NCBI GenBank assembly: GCA_948468385.1
Contig: CAOKHZ010000007.1
Span: 62,001-126,000, forward strand
Source of the DNA: an uncultured Faecalicatena sp.
Lineage (GTDB): Bacteria; Bacillota; Clostridia; Lachnospirales; Lachnospiraceae
Length of the DNA: 64,000 bases
Direction: 5' to 3'
The notes below the pieces were generated by a model. That model ran no database searches. It worked only from the letters and a program-made list of their open reading frames with translations, and was not told the DNA's origin. Of this stretch, positions 24,953 to 34,306 are shown one piece after another. The translations under genes were made by a program, and so were the position numbers. Each line of letters begins with the position of its first letter. Position 1 is the stretch's first letter.

Positions 24953-25530
24953 TGACAACCATTCCCTTCTTCCATCTCCGCAAGCCTGTCTCTTTTCCTA
25001 AACACGATACACTTGCTAAAAATATAATTCAGGACGGTGACCAGCACGTTTACGAACACCTTCATCCACATTTGCGGAAAATGCATCATGTCCACCAGGC
25101 ATACCATCAAAACCACGTCCAGTGCCCCGGAACAGACTCTGGCTCCGAAAAACGTGCCGATTTCCTTTAAGACGGATTGCAGCGTGCGGTTCGTGCTGCG
25201 AAATACAAACGTGCGGTTCGTCACATAGGCGAACGTGACGGAAAACAGCCAGGCGACGCTCGTCGAGACCGCCGTGGGCATCCGAAGCAAATTGACGCAC
25301 AACCAGTAAGTCGCCAGATTCACGACCGTGGTTCCGGCCCCGCAAACAAGATACCAAAATACCTCCCGCTCCTTTTCATACAGTGCCCATACCTTCCTCA
25401 TTATTTTCCACGCTCCCGCCTCTTTTCCGTCCGGAATTTCCTTCCATTCCTTCTCATTCCATTCCTTCTCTCTCAATTCCTTCTCATTCATTTTCTTCTC
25501 ATTCATTTTCTTTTCGTTTAATTCCTTCAT
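24937..25530 (-). CDS. GtrA-like flippase with Lys/Glu repeat N-terminus
   Basis: The product is 197 aa. The C-terminal part (about 55-180) is a four-helix GtrA domain (WYLVCGAGTTVVNLATYWL, SVTFAYVTNRTFVFRS, NYIFSKCIVFR), which is thought to flip polyprenyl-P-sugar. The first 30 residues are an unusual tract of NEKKM/NEKEL/NEKEW units, encoded by imperfect 15-bp repeats (about 25440-25520). Family members are usually about 130-150 aa and lack this tail. ATG at 25530 follows AAGGAATTAAGGC. It is first in the operon with the YfhO and GtrB-like genes, whose start it overlaps. Confidence 0.88.
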   Translation of the reverse strand: MKELNEKKMNEKKMNEKELREKEWNEKEWKEIPDGKEAGAWKIMRKVWALYEKEREVFWYLVCGAGTTVVNLATYWLCVNLLRMPTAVSTSVAWLFSVTFAYVTNRTFVFRSTNRTLQSVLKEIGTFFGARVCSGALDVVLMVCLVDMMHFPQMWMKVFVNVLVTVLNYIFSKCIVFRKRDRLAEMEEGNGCQCEAE

Positions 25531-25693
25531 GCCTTAATTCCTTCTCTTCCAGCTTTTTCCTATCCCTTTGAGACACTCCAATAGTTTACTTACGTCCTTT
25601 TAAAAGAACCTTGAGAAAAAACTAATATTTTTCTTAACTTTTCTAAAATATTATGTGTCCAATATACAACCTCTTTCCTACACCGGCAACAAA

Positions 25694-27118
25694 TCACGCT
25701 TCCGCCTCCGGCGACTCTACGGCCATTTCCCTCGGAAACACCAATCTTGCCTTAAATTGGTCATAATCGATAAAAATGTCAAACTCGCCGCCGAGCGCCG
25801 CCGCATAAGTACTGACAATTGCCAATCCCAGCCCGTTGCCCTCCGTGCTGCGCGCCTTGTCCGCCCTCGCGAACCGCTCGACAATGTCCTCTTTTTTAAA
25901 GTCCATCTGATATCCGGCGGTATTGGTAATCTCCATGCATATTTTCTGGTCTTTGGTCAAAGCATCCTCGTTCTCACCTATTATCCCGTTCGGCACCATC
26001 ATTGCCTGCCCGTCTGACATTGCCTCCTGGTTCCCATGCACCGTCTTCCCTCCCGGCGTTGCCGGGAGCAAACACGTCTTCACAAACACGCGGGTTCCCT
26101 TTGCAGAATATTTCAAGGCATTTTCTAACAAATTCTGGCAAATCCGGTACATATATCCATTGTCCGTCACCATCCTGGTATCCCCCTTGTCCAGCAAAGT
26201 GACAAACTCCAGACCGGAATCTTTCATCTTGTCTGCCATGTCCGCAAAAATCTGTTCTATCAGGCGGTTCATGGTAATCTGCTCCCGCTTTAGTTCCACG
26301 TTGCCGCTGCTGACCTTGGCAAGCGAAAACAAACTTTCAATCATTTCCTTGAGTTTTCCAGCCCGGTTGGAAATCACTTCCAAATAGTCCTTGGCCGTGT
26401 CGTTCAAATCCTCCTTTTTTAAAAGTTCCAGATATCCGACCATTGATGTCAGCGGCGTTTTCAAGTCATGCGAAACATTTGTAATCAAATCCATCCTAAG
26501 CTGGTCGCTTCTGGATACCTTAAGCAAACTGTCACGCTCAATCTGCAAGGCTCTTTCCAAATTTTCTTCCATTTTCCGGTTGATAATCTGGTTCCGCACG
26601 TCCATGAATTCCTGCAGGCGTTTCAAAAAGAACCTGCATATAACGACCTCGGCAACGAAGCATTGTATGAGAACCGTAAAATAAGTCAAATATTGCACGG
26701 AATAATTACCATAATAGTAATGATTATACCACCTCATATTGAGCAGCCACGTCGCCACTACCAAAAGTACACCCAATGCGGCCAACATGAATCTTTGCCT
26801 TACCCTCCACCGACGTTTCCAATCCTCATAAAATGTTTCATTCTCCGGCTTCCAATCCCGATACTGCCGCCGTATCCACATGCCCACAACAACGGCAACC
26901 GTAGGGGTGAGCAGCAAGTTAAAAATCGTGCCCAAAAACCACGTCGAACTTGTCGGCAAATCCTCCCTGAATAAAAATCCATATAACATCATCGCCAACA
27001 CACCAGAAACGAGGACAAGCGGCACCTTTCTCTTTTGCAGTGTCTCAAGCAGACTCTTCCCCAGCTTCTTTCCTACATTCTTCCCTTTTTCCTCAAAATT
27101 TTTCCATTTTATAGCCAA
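25694..27118 (-). CDS. Membrane sensor histidine kinase
   Basis: The product is 474 aa. Four hydrophobic segments (about 33-50, 58-80, 109-127 and 141-165) form the sensor, with only short outside loops. HisKA follows, with phospho-acceptor His217 in ITNVSHDLKTPLTSM. HATPase_c has the N box (CQNLLENALKYS) and the G box (GNGLGLAIVSTY). An insert of about 35 residues sits between the N and G regions. The start overlaps the response-regulator stop by 26 bp, so the two are co-expressed and presumably cognate. The small outside loops suggest sensing within the membrane; the signal is unknown. Confidence 0.93.
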   Translation of the reverse strand: MAIKWKNFEEKGKNVGKKLGKSLLETLQKRKVPLVLVSGVLAMMLYGFLFREDLPTSSTWFLGTIFNLLLTPTVAVVVGMWIRRQYRDWKPENETFYEDWKRRWRVRQRFMLAALGVLLVVATWLLNMRWYNHYYYGNYSVQYLTYFTVLIQCFVAEVVICRFFLKRLQEFMDVRNQIINRKMEENLERALQIERDSLLKVSRSDQLRMDLITNVSHDLKTPLTSMVGYLELLKKEDLNDTAKDYLEVISNRAGKLKEMIESLFSLAKVSSGNVELKREQITMNRLIEQIFADMADKMKDSGLEFVTLLDKGDTRMVTDNGYMYRICQNLLENALKYSAKGTRVFVKTCLLPATPGGKTVHGNQEAMSDGQAMMVPNGIIGENEDALTKDQKICMEITNTAGYQMDFKKEDIVERFARADKARSTEGNGLGLAIVSTYAAALGGEFDIFIDYDQFKARLVFPREMAVESPEAEA

Positions 27119-27797
27119 TTCCCCACACCACCTTTACATATCTTGGATTTTTCGTGTCAATTTCAATCTTTTCCCGAATATGGCGAATGTGCACCATAAC
27201 CGTGTTTTCCACCGCGTAATCCGCCTGCTCGTTCCAAACATGCTCATAAATCTGCTCCGCCGAGAACACCCTTCCCGGATTTTCCATGAAGAGCAGCAAA
27301 ATCGCGTACTCCTTGGCCGTCAGCTTTACCTCCTGTCCATCGACGATGGCAATTTTCTGCGCCAGGTCCAGTACCAGGCTACCGTTTACCAGACGTTCCT
27401 CGTCTGCCTGCGGCTTTGCCGCACCCCACATGTGATAACGTCTTAACTGCGCCTTCACCCGGGCAATTAATTCTGCCGAATTGTATGGTTTGCTGATATA
27501 ATCGTCAGCGCCCAGCGTCAAGCCGGACACTTTGTCGCTCTCCTCCGTCTTGGCGGAAAGGATGATGACCGGAATGTGATGGTGCTCACGCAGTTTCATC
27601 AATGCGGAAAGCCCGTTAAGCCGCGGCATCATCACGTCGAGCAAAATCAAATCCACCGCGTTCTTTTCCAAAACCTCCAAGGCCTCCAGCCCGTCGTAGG
27701 CCTTCAATACCTGATACCCTTCATACTTCAGCAATTCACTGATGGAAAATACGATTTCCTTATTGTCATCCACTACCAATATTGTCTCGCCGTCCAT
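27093..27797 (-). CDS. OmpR/PhoB-type response regulator
   Basis: The product is 234 aa. Receiver domain (about 5-115): acidic DDNKE, phospho-acceptor Asp in LILLDVMMPRLNG, conserved Lys in DDYISKPYN. The C-terminal winged helix (about 135-232) contains LTAKEYAILLLFMENPGRVFS and VMVHIRHIREKIE, and ends with YVKVVWGIGYK. Organisation and length are like VanR/PhoB regulators. It is followed, with overlap, by its kinase. No target operon is obvious in the neighbourhood. Confidence 0.94.
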   Translation of the reverse strand: MDGETILVVDDNKEIVFSISELLKYEGYQVLKAYDGLEALEVLEKNAVDLILLDVMMPRLNGLSALMKLREHHHIPVIILSAKTEESDKVSGLTLGADDYISKPYNSAELIARVKAQLRRYHMWGAAKPQADEERLVNGSLVLDLAQKIAIVDGQEVKLTAKEYAILLLFMENPGRVFSAEQIYEHVWNEQADYAVENTVMVHIRHIREKIEIDTKNPRYVKVVWGIGYKMEKF

Positions 27798-28276
27798 CTA
27801 CTAATCCCTCCTCTAAGTGCTTTCATTTGACACTTCATACTTTATCTTTCGGCCTTTAAAAAACCATTGACCTAACTCTTAAAAAATTCTTAAATTCCAT
27901 TTCTCGGTAAAAAGCTGTCAGGAAAATTTCCAGCTTGTGCCCGTTAATATTATAACAAAGCAAAAAAACAAATCCTATTCACAAACTTCCGAATTTCCCC
28001 AAACCTGCCCACCAGAATTTGTTTACATTTCACACCCTGCACGGGAATGACACGCGCACTTACTACTCACGACCAATTCGCCACACAAACGCACTTGTTA
28101 AAAACAAAAAACCTTAAATAATATTTCTTTCTATAATTGCGGGTTACAATACCTCTATGATATACTATAACTCACGGCATATAAAATTTGCCGTGAGTGT
28201 AACACCAACCGCAGCCGCAAAGCGGCAAGCAAGAAAATATGATTTCGCCACCGTAAACGGAAAGGAGAAAGAAAAC
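27798..28276. other. Intergenic stretch with a 5'-UTR hairpin
   Basis: It lies between the divergent response-regulator gene and a small plus-strand gene. TATAAT occurs at about 28132. A perfect 10-bp hairpin (ACTCACGGCA at 28170-28179 with TGCCGTGAGT at 28189-28198) would lie in the leader of the small gene. No other gene is seen. Confidence 0.45.
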
Positions 28277-28525
28277 GTGTTAGAAATTTTTGATGATGAA
28301 TTACTCACCCCAGAAGAACAACAAGAACTTGCCGTATATATGGATGAAAAACTTGCACAAATCGAGGATTTGCTCTATCGTATGAAACGTCTGGCCTTGT
28401 TGGCCGCAAGGGAACAAACCCCGGTTGAAGAACGCCTGCGCCTTCAAAAAGAAATTCATACGATTGAGAAAGAAATAAACGCCCTTGCGGACCAAATGCC
28501 CGAACTACTCATGCCGCCAGAATAA
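28277..28525 (+). CDS. Small coiled-coil hypothetical protein (82 aa)
   Basis: GTG at 28277 follows AAAGGAG at 9-nt spacing; upstream in-frame codons lack such a site and run through a hairpin. The product is acidic and helical: VLEIFDDELLTPEEQQELA, then a likely coiled coil over about residues 15-75 with heptad-like Leu/Ile spacing (IEDLLYRMKRLALLA, IHTIEKEINAL). It has no membrane segment or signal. I do not recognise it. It stands alone on the plus strand, with a hairpin before it and a terminator after it. Confidence 0.6.
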   Translation: MLEIFDDELLTPEEQQELAVYMDEKLAQIEDLLYRMKRLALLAAREQTPVEERLRLQKEIHTIEKEINALADQMPELLMPPE

Positions 28526-28628
28526 ATTTCCATGACCATCAAATCCAAACGGCAAGGTGGGGACGAAGGCAAACCGTCCCGGTAAGAACCAGAACGAACC
28601 GTTCTGAGCCGGTCTTGAACAAATCGTT

Positions 28629-28659
28629 CTGGGAGGAACCTTGCGGCCCTCCCAGTTTT
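28629..28659 (+). terminator. Terminator of the small plus-strand gene
   Basis: CTGGGAGG (28629-28636) pairs with CCTCCCAG (28648-28655), followed by TTTT. Two further hairpins (GGACG/CGTCC and AGAACG/CGTTCT) lie just upstream, between about 28560 and 28625. Confidence 0.75.
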
Positions 28660-29590
28660 ACTGCACCGAAAATGCCCACAAATTGTCAATCTGACGTTCT
28701 AACGTCTGATAATCCCACAACTTTTGGCTCCTTTCCCGACTGTTCGGATCATTTACCCTGATTTTTCCGTCCTCGATGCCGACCAAGACGATAAAATGTC
28801 CCGTCGTCGTAAAATCACCGGGCCTCACGCTACATATGATGGGGCTTCCCGTTTCCAACGCTCCATATACCACGTTTTCCGACAAGGACAGCTCTTTTGC
28901 CGTAACTCCAAAATTCTGACATCCCTCCGAGATCAAGCTCCATTTGCTCCCCGCCCCTTGTACATAATAATCGTTGTCATCCGCATATCTGGCGACCACG
29001 TACGGGGTAATCGAATCATCTCCCGTCAAGCCCGATATCACCATGGACAGGGCCGTCGGCCCGCAACCGCACACCGCGAGAATTCCATCTCCATATTTTC
29101 CATATCCCCAACGCTCGTCCCATTGTAACAACAATGGAATATTACCCTTGTCAACTTCCCCCACCGTGTCCGCATAAACGTTTCCGTTCTTTTCCGGATA
29201 ATCTACCACGAAATCGAGCATGTCGACATTACGCGCAAGCATATCTAACAAATCCTGCGGATACATGTCAAAATGCTCCAAAATCGTTTGCGCCCGCTCA
29301 TCCAGTTCGGCCATGAACCGTAGGCGTTCCATCGTGGTTTCCCCTTCGATTTCCACCCCGTCCAGGCTTGTCGCGTTTGCAGCCATGTTCATGCTAAACG
29401 TGGGAACACTCTTGCCAGAAACGGCATCATATATCATTCCTCCCACTTCTATGACCATCCAAGAAATACCGATCAGGCATGCCATCATTGCCACCTTAAG
29501 AATGCGCTTTCTCTGCCTTGCCTTTTGCCGCCTAATCCTATATTGCCTATTACTCATATAATTTCGCCGTTCTCTTGTATAATCTTCCAT
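28658..29590 (-). CDS. Membrane-anchored C39-like cysteine peptidase
   Basis: The product is 310 aa. A basic N-terminus (RQYRIRRQKARQRKR) precedes one membrane segment (about 33-52), so the enzyme faces outside. The C39_2 domain covers about 150-310: Gln156 in LLLQWDERWG for the oxyanion hole, Cys176 in VCGCGPTALSM, His265 in GHFIVLVG, and Asn280/Asp281 in VNDPNS complete the papain-like site. No ABC transporter or bacteriocin gene is adjacent, so this is not the transporter-fused type; it probably processes surface proteins or wall material. ATG at 29590 has only a moderate ribosome site (GGGGAAGTG). Confidence 0.87.
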   Translation of the reverse strand: MEDYTRERRNYMSNRQYRIRRQKARQRKRILKVAMMACLIGISWMVIEVGGMIYDAVSGKSVPTFSMNMAANATSLDGVEIEGETTMERLRFMAELDERAQTILEHFDMYPQDLLDMLARNVDMLDFVVDYPEKNGNVYADTVGEVDKGNIPLLLQWDERWGYGKYGDGILAVCGCGPTALSMVISGLTGDDSITPYVVARYADDNDYYVQGAGSKWSLISEGCQNFGVTAKELSLSENVVYGALETGSPIICSVRPGDFTTTGHFIVLVGIEDGKIRVNDPNSRERSQKLWDYQTLERQIDNLWAFSVQ

Positions 29591-29934
29591 TTATATCACT
29601 TCCCCTGCCATTTTAAATTTACTATAAAAGTCCCGGACAGCGTCGAAACAATAGCAAACATATACGTTGTATGAGACATTATAAAAATAAAACCTATGAA
29701 ATTCGCAAAATGTTTCTTTAAAATTGTATGAAAATTTCTTGCGAATTTCTTGGCAATAGAAAGTTCCCCGAATTGCCAATAATCCTTATAATTAGCAAAA
29801 TTTCTCATTTTAAACGTCAAATGGGCATGAATCTGCAAAATTTATAAAAATTGTCTTTTTTCACGGGGTGGGATAAGCAACCAAAATTTTTATCAACAAA
29901 TTTTTATCAACAGAAATGACGCTATTTTTGTCTC
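29591..29934. other. AT-rich gene-free stretch upstream of the trp T-box
   Basis: No gene is supported; short open frames here lack ribosome sites. Direct repeats of TTTTTATCAACA occur near 29888-29912. Confidence 0.3.
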
Positions 29935-29963
29935 TTGACACCCGCCTTTTTATGTGATATATT
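29935..29963 (+). promoter_or_regulatory. Promoter of the trpBA transcript
   Basis: TTGACA (29935-29940), a 17-bp spacer and TATATT (29958-29963) precede the T-box leader. Confidence 0.85.
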
Positions 29964-29974
29964 AATTCACGTCA

Positions 29975-30306
29975 ATATGGTAAACCGTTGAAGCGGAGAT
30001 AACGGTAATTATGCTTCTACAGAGAGTCCGAGATGCTGAGAATCGGATGAAACACAGATTATCAAATGGACCGCCGAGGGTGCAGTCAAATGCGCAAGAC
30101 CGCCAGCACGATGAAAGATTGTATCGTCGTACCTTGACGGCAAGCACAGAGTATTCTGCAACGTGGGGCATACGTTAGTTGCCGGGGATATGTTGGTATC
30201 CTGCAAAGAGTGCAGCTCGGCGACGGGTTGTAAATCAAGGTGGCATCGCGGATAAATTGTTTTTATTCGTCCTTGACAGAAGTTTTTCTGTCGAGGACGT
30301 TTTTTA
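29975..30306 (+). ncRNA. T-box leader, tryptophan (trpBA)
   Basis: The specifier is TGG at 30067-30069 (AAATGGACC). The T-box sequence AAGGTGGCATCGCG lies at 30237-30250; its UGGC matches the G discriminator of tRNA-Trp. A 13-bp terminator stem (30268-30280 with 30287-30299) is followed by T6. Uncharged tRNA-Trp should allow trpBA transcription. Confidence 0.95.
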
Positions 30307-30414
30307 ATTTGTGGGAAACTTTGTTCTTCACAAGTCAAAAAGCCTCCGTATCACCACATGCAGCCAATTCTCCAAATACGCAATAGCATCGTTATATAGA
30401 AAGGATGGAACATC

Positions 30415-31605
30415 ATGACAAACTCCAAAGGGCGTTTTGGCATCCACGGCGGACAATACATCCCCGAGACGCTGATGAACGCGGTTATCGAATTAGAAGC
30501 GGCATACGACCACTACAAGGACGACCCGGAATTCAACCGGGAATTAACGGAATTATTTAACGAGTATGCCGGTCGCCCTTCGCGGCTTTATTACGCGAAA
30601 AAAATGACGGAGGATCTCGGCGGGGCGAAGATTTACCTCAAACGGGAGGATTTAAACCACACCGGCTCGCACAAAATCAACAACGTGCTCGGCCAAGCAC
30701 TCCTGGCCAAGAAAATGGGCAAGACCCGCCTGATTGCCGAGACGGGGGCCGGACAACACGGCGTGGCCACCGCCACCGCGGCCGCGCTGCTCGGAATGGA
30801 ATGCGTGGTTTTCATGGGTGAGGAGGACACGATTCGCCAAGCCCTCAACGTTTATCGCATGCGACTTTTGGGTGCCAAGGTCATCTCGGTGAAAACGGGA
30901 ACGGCCACGCTAAAGGACGCAGTTTCCGAAGCCATGCGGGAATGGACCAGCCGCATAGATGACACGCATTATTGCCTTGGCTCCGTGATGGGGCCGCACC
31001 CGTTCCCGACCATCGTACGCGATTTCCAAGCGGTCATTTCCCGAGAAATCAAGGCGCAGCTTCAAGAAAAGGAAGGAAGGCTTCCAGACGCGGTAATTGC
31101 CTGCGTGGGCGGTGGCTCCAATTCCATGGGCAGCTTTTACCATTTTATCGAGGATAAAGGCGTGCAGTTGATTGGTTGCGAAGCGGCGGGGCGCGGCATC
31201 GACACCTTCGAGACGGCCGCCACGGTAAACACCGGCAAAGTTGGCATTTTCCACGGGATGAAATCGTATTTTTGCCAGGACGAATACGGACAAATCGCGC
31301 CGGTCTACTCCATCTCGGCGGGACTTGACTATCCCGGCGTCGGGCCGGAGCACGCTCACCTCCACGACATTGGCCGTGCACGGTACGTGCCAATCACGGA
31401 TGAGGAAGCGGTTCGCGCTTTCGAATATTTGTCCAGAATGGAGGGCATCATTCCCGCCATCGAGTCGGCACACGCCGTCGCCCATGCGATGAAACTCGCT
31501 CCGACCATGAAGAAAGAACAAATTATCGTAATCACCATATCCGGCAGGGGTGACAAGGACTGCGCCGCCATTGCCCGCTACAGAGGGGAGGATATCTATG
31601 AGTAA
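30415..31605 (+). CDS. trpB: Tryptophan synthase beta chain
   Basis: The product is a 396-aa PLP enzyme that joins indole to L-serine as part of the alpha2-beta2 complex. The PLP lysine is Lys87 in HTGSHKINN; the phosphate loop is [12 protein letters not shown]. The start [20 protein letters not shown] is typical of the standard TrpB1 type. It lies about 110 bp after the Trp T-box terminator, with GAAAGGATGG upstream of ATG 30415. Its end overlaps trpA by 8 bp. The rest of the trp pathway is absent here, so the cell may use the pair mainly with salvaged indole, or the other genes lie elsewhere. Confidence 0.98.
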   Translation: MTNSKGRFGIHGGQYIPETLMNAVIELEAAYDHYKDDPEFNRELTELFNEYAGRPSRLYYAKKMTEDLGGAKIYLKREDLNHTGSHKINNVLGQALLAKKMGKTRLIAETGAGQHGVATATAAALLGMECVVFMGEEDTIRQALNVYRMRLLGAKVISVKTGTATLKDAVSEAMREWTSRIDDTHYCLGSVMGPHPFPTIVRDFQAVISREIKAQLQEKEGRLPDAVIACVGGGSNSMGSFYHFIEDKGVQLIGCEAAGRGIDTFETAATVNTGKVGIFHGMKSYFCQDEYGQIAPVYSISAGLDYPGVGPEHAHLHDIGRARYVPITDEEAVRAFEYLSRMEGIIPAIESAHAVAHAMKLAPTMKKEQIIVITISGRGDKDCAAIARYRGEDIYE

Positions 31606-32377
31606 TATAAAATCAGCTTTTGAAAATGGAAAGGCATTTATTCCTTTTATCACCTGCGGCGACCCGGATCTGGAAACGACCGCCGCCGTGGTTCGCGCAG
31701 CCGTACAAAACGGCGCGGATTTGATTGAACTGGGAATCCCTTTTTCCGACCCTACCGCGGAAGGGCCAATCATCCAGGGGGCAAACCTGCGCGCCCTGAC
31801 CGGCGGCGTGACCACCGACAAAATATTTGACCTCGTAAGGGATTTACGTCACGACGTAAAAATCCCCATGGTATTCATGACCTACGCCAACGTGGTATTT
31901 TCCTACGGCGCAAAACGGTTTCTCTCCACCTGCAAGGAAATCGGCATCGACGGCCTTATTTTCCCCGACCTGCCATTTGAGGAAAAAGAGGAATTCCTGC
32001 CCATTTGCCATGAATACGGCGTGGATTTGATTTCCCTCGTTGCCCCCACGTCGGAGAATCGCATCGCCATGATTGCCCGCGAGGCCGAAGGGTTCCTCTA
32101 CGTCGTATCCAGCCTTGGCGTAACAGACGCCCGCAACGAAATTACGACCGACCTCGCCTCCATCATGGCAATGATTCGGCAAAACACAAAACTCCCCTGC
32201 GCGATTAACTTCGACATCTCCACGCCCGGGCAGGCAAAAAAAATGGCCGACCTGTCCGATGGGGCCATCGTCGGCTCCGCCATTATCAAGATTCTCGAAA
32301 AATACGGGAAAGACGCGCCAAAACACGTTGGGGAATATGTGAAATCCATGAAGGACGCGATACGGGATTGTGACTGA
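31598..32377 (+). CDS. trpA: Tryptophan synthase alpha chain
   Basis: The product (259 aa) cleaves indole-3-glycerol phosphate to indole, which is channelled to TrpB. The TIM barrel has the catalytic Glu44 in [11 protein letters not shown]. The position that is Asp60 in E. coli TrpA is Glu55 here (PTAEGP). The phosphate-binding region reads [10 protein letters not shown] near the C-terminus. ATG at 31598 follows GGGGAGGATATCT; a longer frame from 31550 lies inside trpB and is not used. The 8-bp overlap with trpB indicates translational coupling. Confidence 0.97.
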   Translation: MSNIKSAFENGKAFIPFITCGDPDLETTAAVVRAAVQNGADLIELGIPFSDPTAEGPIIQGANLRALTGGVTTDKIFDLVRDLRHDVKIPMVFMTYANVVFSYGAKRFLSTCKEIGIDGLIFPDLPFEEKEEFLPICHEYGVDLISLVAPTSENRIAMIAREAEGFLYVVSSLGVTDARNEITTDLASIMAMIRQNTKLPCAINFDISTPGQAKKMADLSDGAIVGSAIIKILEKYGKDAPKHVGEYVKSMKDAIRDCD

Positions 32378-32387
32378 CACAATCCCG
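32363..32387 (+). terminator. Possible trpBA terminator hairpin
   Basis: CGGGATTGTG (32363-32372) and CACAATCCCG (32378-32387) form a perfect stem at the trpA stop codon. There is no T-run directly after it, so efficiency is uncertain. Confidence 0.45.
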
Positions 32388-32642
32388 CACCTGCCTTTCA
32401 AGATAACAACCACTCCACCAAATACAAGGAAGTCTGAAAAAAGCGCCCTCTAAAGACAAATTTTTCTTTTTGAATCTCCAATATTTTGTTATACTGTGTA
32501 TAAAGGCTGATTTTTAATATGCCATACTGCATTATATCAAGACAAAAAGCATGCCATACAAATCCTTACCGCCCGACATGTTTCACGCTCACGCCGACGG
32601 GATGTGACTTGTAACCCCAGTATGTGAAAGGAGTCTTCACAC

Positions 32643-34019
32643 ATGTACCTGAAACGAACCGTATATGACCAGCTTCTGGATTGGAAAAACAATCCAATTC
32701 GCAGCACTTTGGAAATAAATGGTGCCAGACAAGTTGGCAAGACATACATCATCAATAAATTTGCCGATGAAAATTACAAGCATAAGGTTTATATTAACCT
32801 TTTTGACCATTCTGGAAAGGACTTTCTGAAATGTTACAAGCAAACAAGTGAATGGATCCCAGGCACTCCACGCCCGGAACATCCGCTTCATGACGCGTTT
32901 CAATTGTTTGACGCATCTTTTGAAGACAATGACGATACCGTGATTATCTTCGATGAAATACAAGAATCCGCAGAACTATTTAATTGTATTCGCGAATTCA
33001 CCCGGCATTTCCAAGCACGATTTATCGTAACCGGGAGCTACCTTGGACGCGTCCTGGAACCGGATTTCCGCTTTTCCAGCGGGGACGTGACAAGCTTGCG
33101 CATTTTTACACTTTCTTTTCAAGAGTTTTTGGAAGCATTTGATTCCGTCCTCTTTCAGAAATATATGGAACTTCCTTTAACACATGCGGATGATTCCGCT
33201 CCTGAAATATATGATGCATTACAAGACGCTTTTATCATTTACTCCCAAATTGGAGGATATCCAAAAGCAGTGGAAACGTATCTGAACACCCGGAGCATTT
33301 TGGAAGCTCAAAAGGAATTGGTAAAAATCATCCATATTTTCCTAAATGAATCCTTGCGCTATTTTACAGATATTGAAGACATCAGCGTATTTACAAATAT
33401 TTTTTTGAGCATTTGCCGCATTCTCCTTCGTGAAAAAAAAGGATTGGAAGAAAATAGCATCAGCGAAGAATTGCAAAAGCTGGTTACCAAAAATTACTCC
33501 AGCAACATTACCAAGACGGCCTGCTACCGGGCAATGAACTGGCTCCATCAATCGGGAATTATTGGATTTTGCGGGAAAATCATCGAGATGGACATCCTTG
33601 ATTTCAAGCCCGCAAGCCGATGCTATTTCATGGATTTGGGAATCACCCATTACTATTTATCCCGTTCTGGTGCCGATTCTCCCACGCGCATCGGAACGTT
33701 GAACGAAAATTATGTTTATATCAACCTATTAAAACGACAAGAGTTCCCAGAAGAAATCATATTTGAGATGCCGGCCTTTGCCACCTATCGTGGGGGAGAA
33801 ATTGATTTTATCGTACAAAGCATCCATTCCTCCATCCGATATCTTATTGAAGTCAAGTCGGGAAGGGGAACCGCCACGACCGCGTTGAAAGCATTAGAAC
33901 AAGGCAAGGCGCAGAAGCTGCTTTACTTGAAAGGCAACACGAAGGGCGGTGTCGATGGAAAAATCGAAACGCTGCCAATTTACATGCTGGAACGTTATCA
34001 GTTTGAAAAAGACCGATAA
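32643..34019 (+). CDS. AAA ATPase with DUF4143
   Basis: The product is 458 aa. The N-terminal AAA_14 domain (about 18-170) has Walker A GARQVGKT at 27-34 and Walker B VIIFDEIQ around 100-107. FIVTGSYLGRVLEP contains the sensor segment. A DUF4143 region (about 210-430) ends in a nuclease-like fold: GGEIDFIVQ then YLIEVKSGR, which is the D-E-x-K arrangement of PD-(D/E)xK proteins. ATG at 32643 follows AAAGGAG. Such genes are common, scattered and often mobile; their role is not known. It stands alone. Confidence 0.88.
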   Translation: MYLKRTVYDQLLDWKNNPIRSTLEINGARQVGKTYIINKFADENYKHKVYINLFDHSGKDFLKCYKQTSEWIPGTPRPEHPLHDAFQLFDASFEDNDDTVIIFDEIQESAELFNCIREFTRHFQARFIVTGSYLGRVLEPDFRFSSGDVTSLRIFTLSFQEFLEAFDSVLFQKYMELPLTHADDSAPEIYDALQDAFIIYSQIGGYPKAVETYLNTRSILEAQKELVKIIHIFLNESLRYFTDIEDISVFTNIFLSICRILLREKKGLEENSISEELQKLVTKNYSSNITKTACYRAMNWLHQSGIIGFCGKIIEMDILDFKPASRCYFMDLGITHYYLSRSGADSPTRIGTLNENYVYINLLKRQEFPEEIIFEMPAFATYRGGEIDFIVQSIHSSIRYLIEVKSGRGTATTALKALEQGKAQKLLYLKGNTKGGVDGKIETLPIYMLERYQFEKDR

Positions 34020-34120
34020 CCCCTTCCATAAGGATTACCGACCTTCTCTTTAATAATAATTCCACTTGCGCAGTTGAATGGCTCTAAAGGCGCATCCAAC
34101 TCACTATACATTCGCAAAAT

Positions 34121-34148
34121 TTGGGGGCAAAATACCTTTTGCCCCCAA
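34121..34148 (-). terminator. tRNA-Val terminator
   Basis: TTGGGGGCAAAA (34121-34132) pairs with TTTTGCCCCCAA (34137-34148). On the minus strand the stem is followed by AAATTTTG, just downstream of tRNA-Val. Confidence 0.8.
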
Positions 34149-34157
34149 TGATACCTA

Positions 34158-34230
34158 TGGAGACAACAGGACTCGAACCTGCGACCCTTTACACGTCAAG
34201 CAAATGCTCTCCCAGCTGAGCTATGTCTCC
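34158..34230 (-). tRNA. tRNA-Val (GAC anticodon)
   Basis: The minus-strand cloverleaf has acceptor GGAGACA/TGTCTCC, D arm GCTC/GAGC, anticodon stem TTTGC/GTAAA with loop TTGACGT (anticodon GAC), T arm GCAGG-TTCGAGT-CCTGT and discriminator A. CCA is not encoded. Confidence 0.97.
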
Positions 34231-34306
34231 ATCAATTTCTATTTTACCATGTTTTTCGAGATAGTCAACTAAAAAGATAAATTTTTCGCATATTCATTGA
34301 TAATAA

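Noticed and set aside
25694-27797. Vancomycin-type vanRS resistance locus
   Set aside because: The regulator is VanR-like in build, but no vanHAX, vanG or other target genes are adjacent.
28658-29590. Bacteriocin-processing C39 transporter system
   Set aside because: The protein has one anchor helix and no ABC domain, and no precursor peptide or transporter lies nearby.
29591-29838. Short minus-strand frames (62 and 80 aa) before the trp leader
   Set aside because: Phe/Ile-rich translation of AT-rich DNA without ribosome sites.
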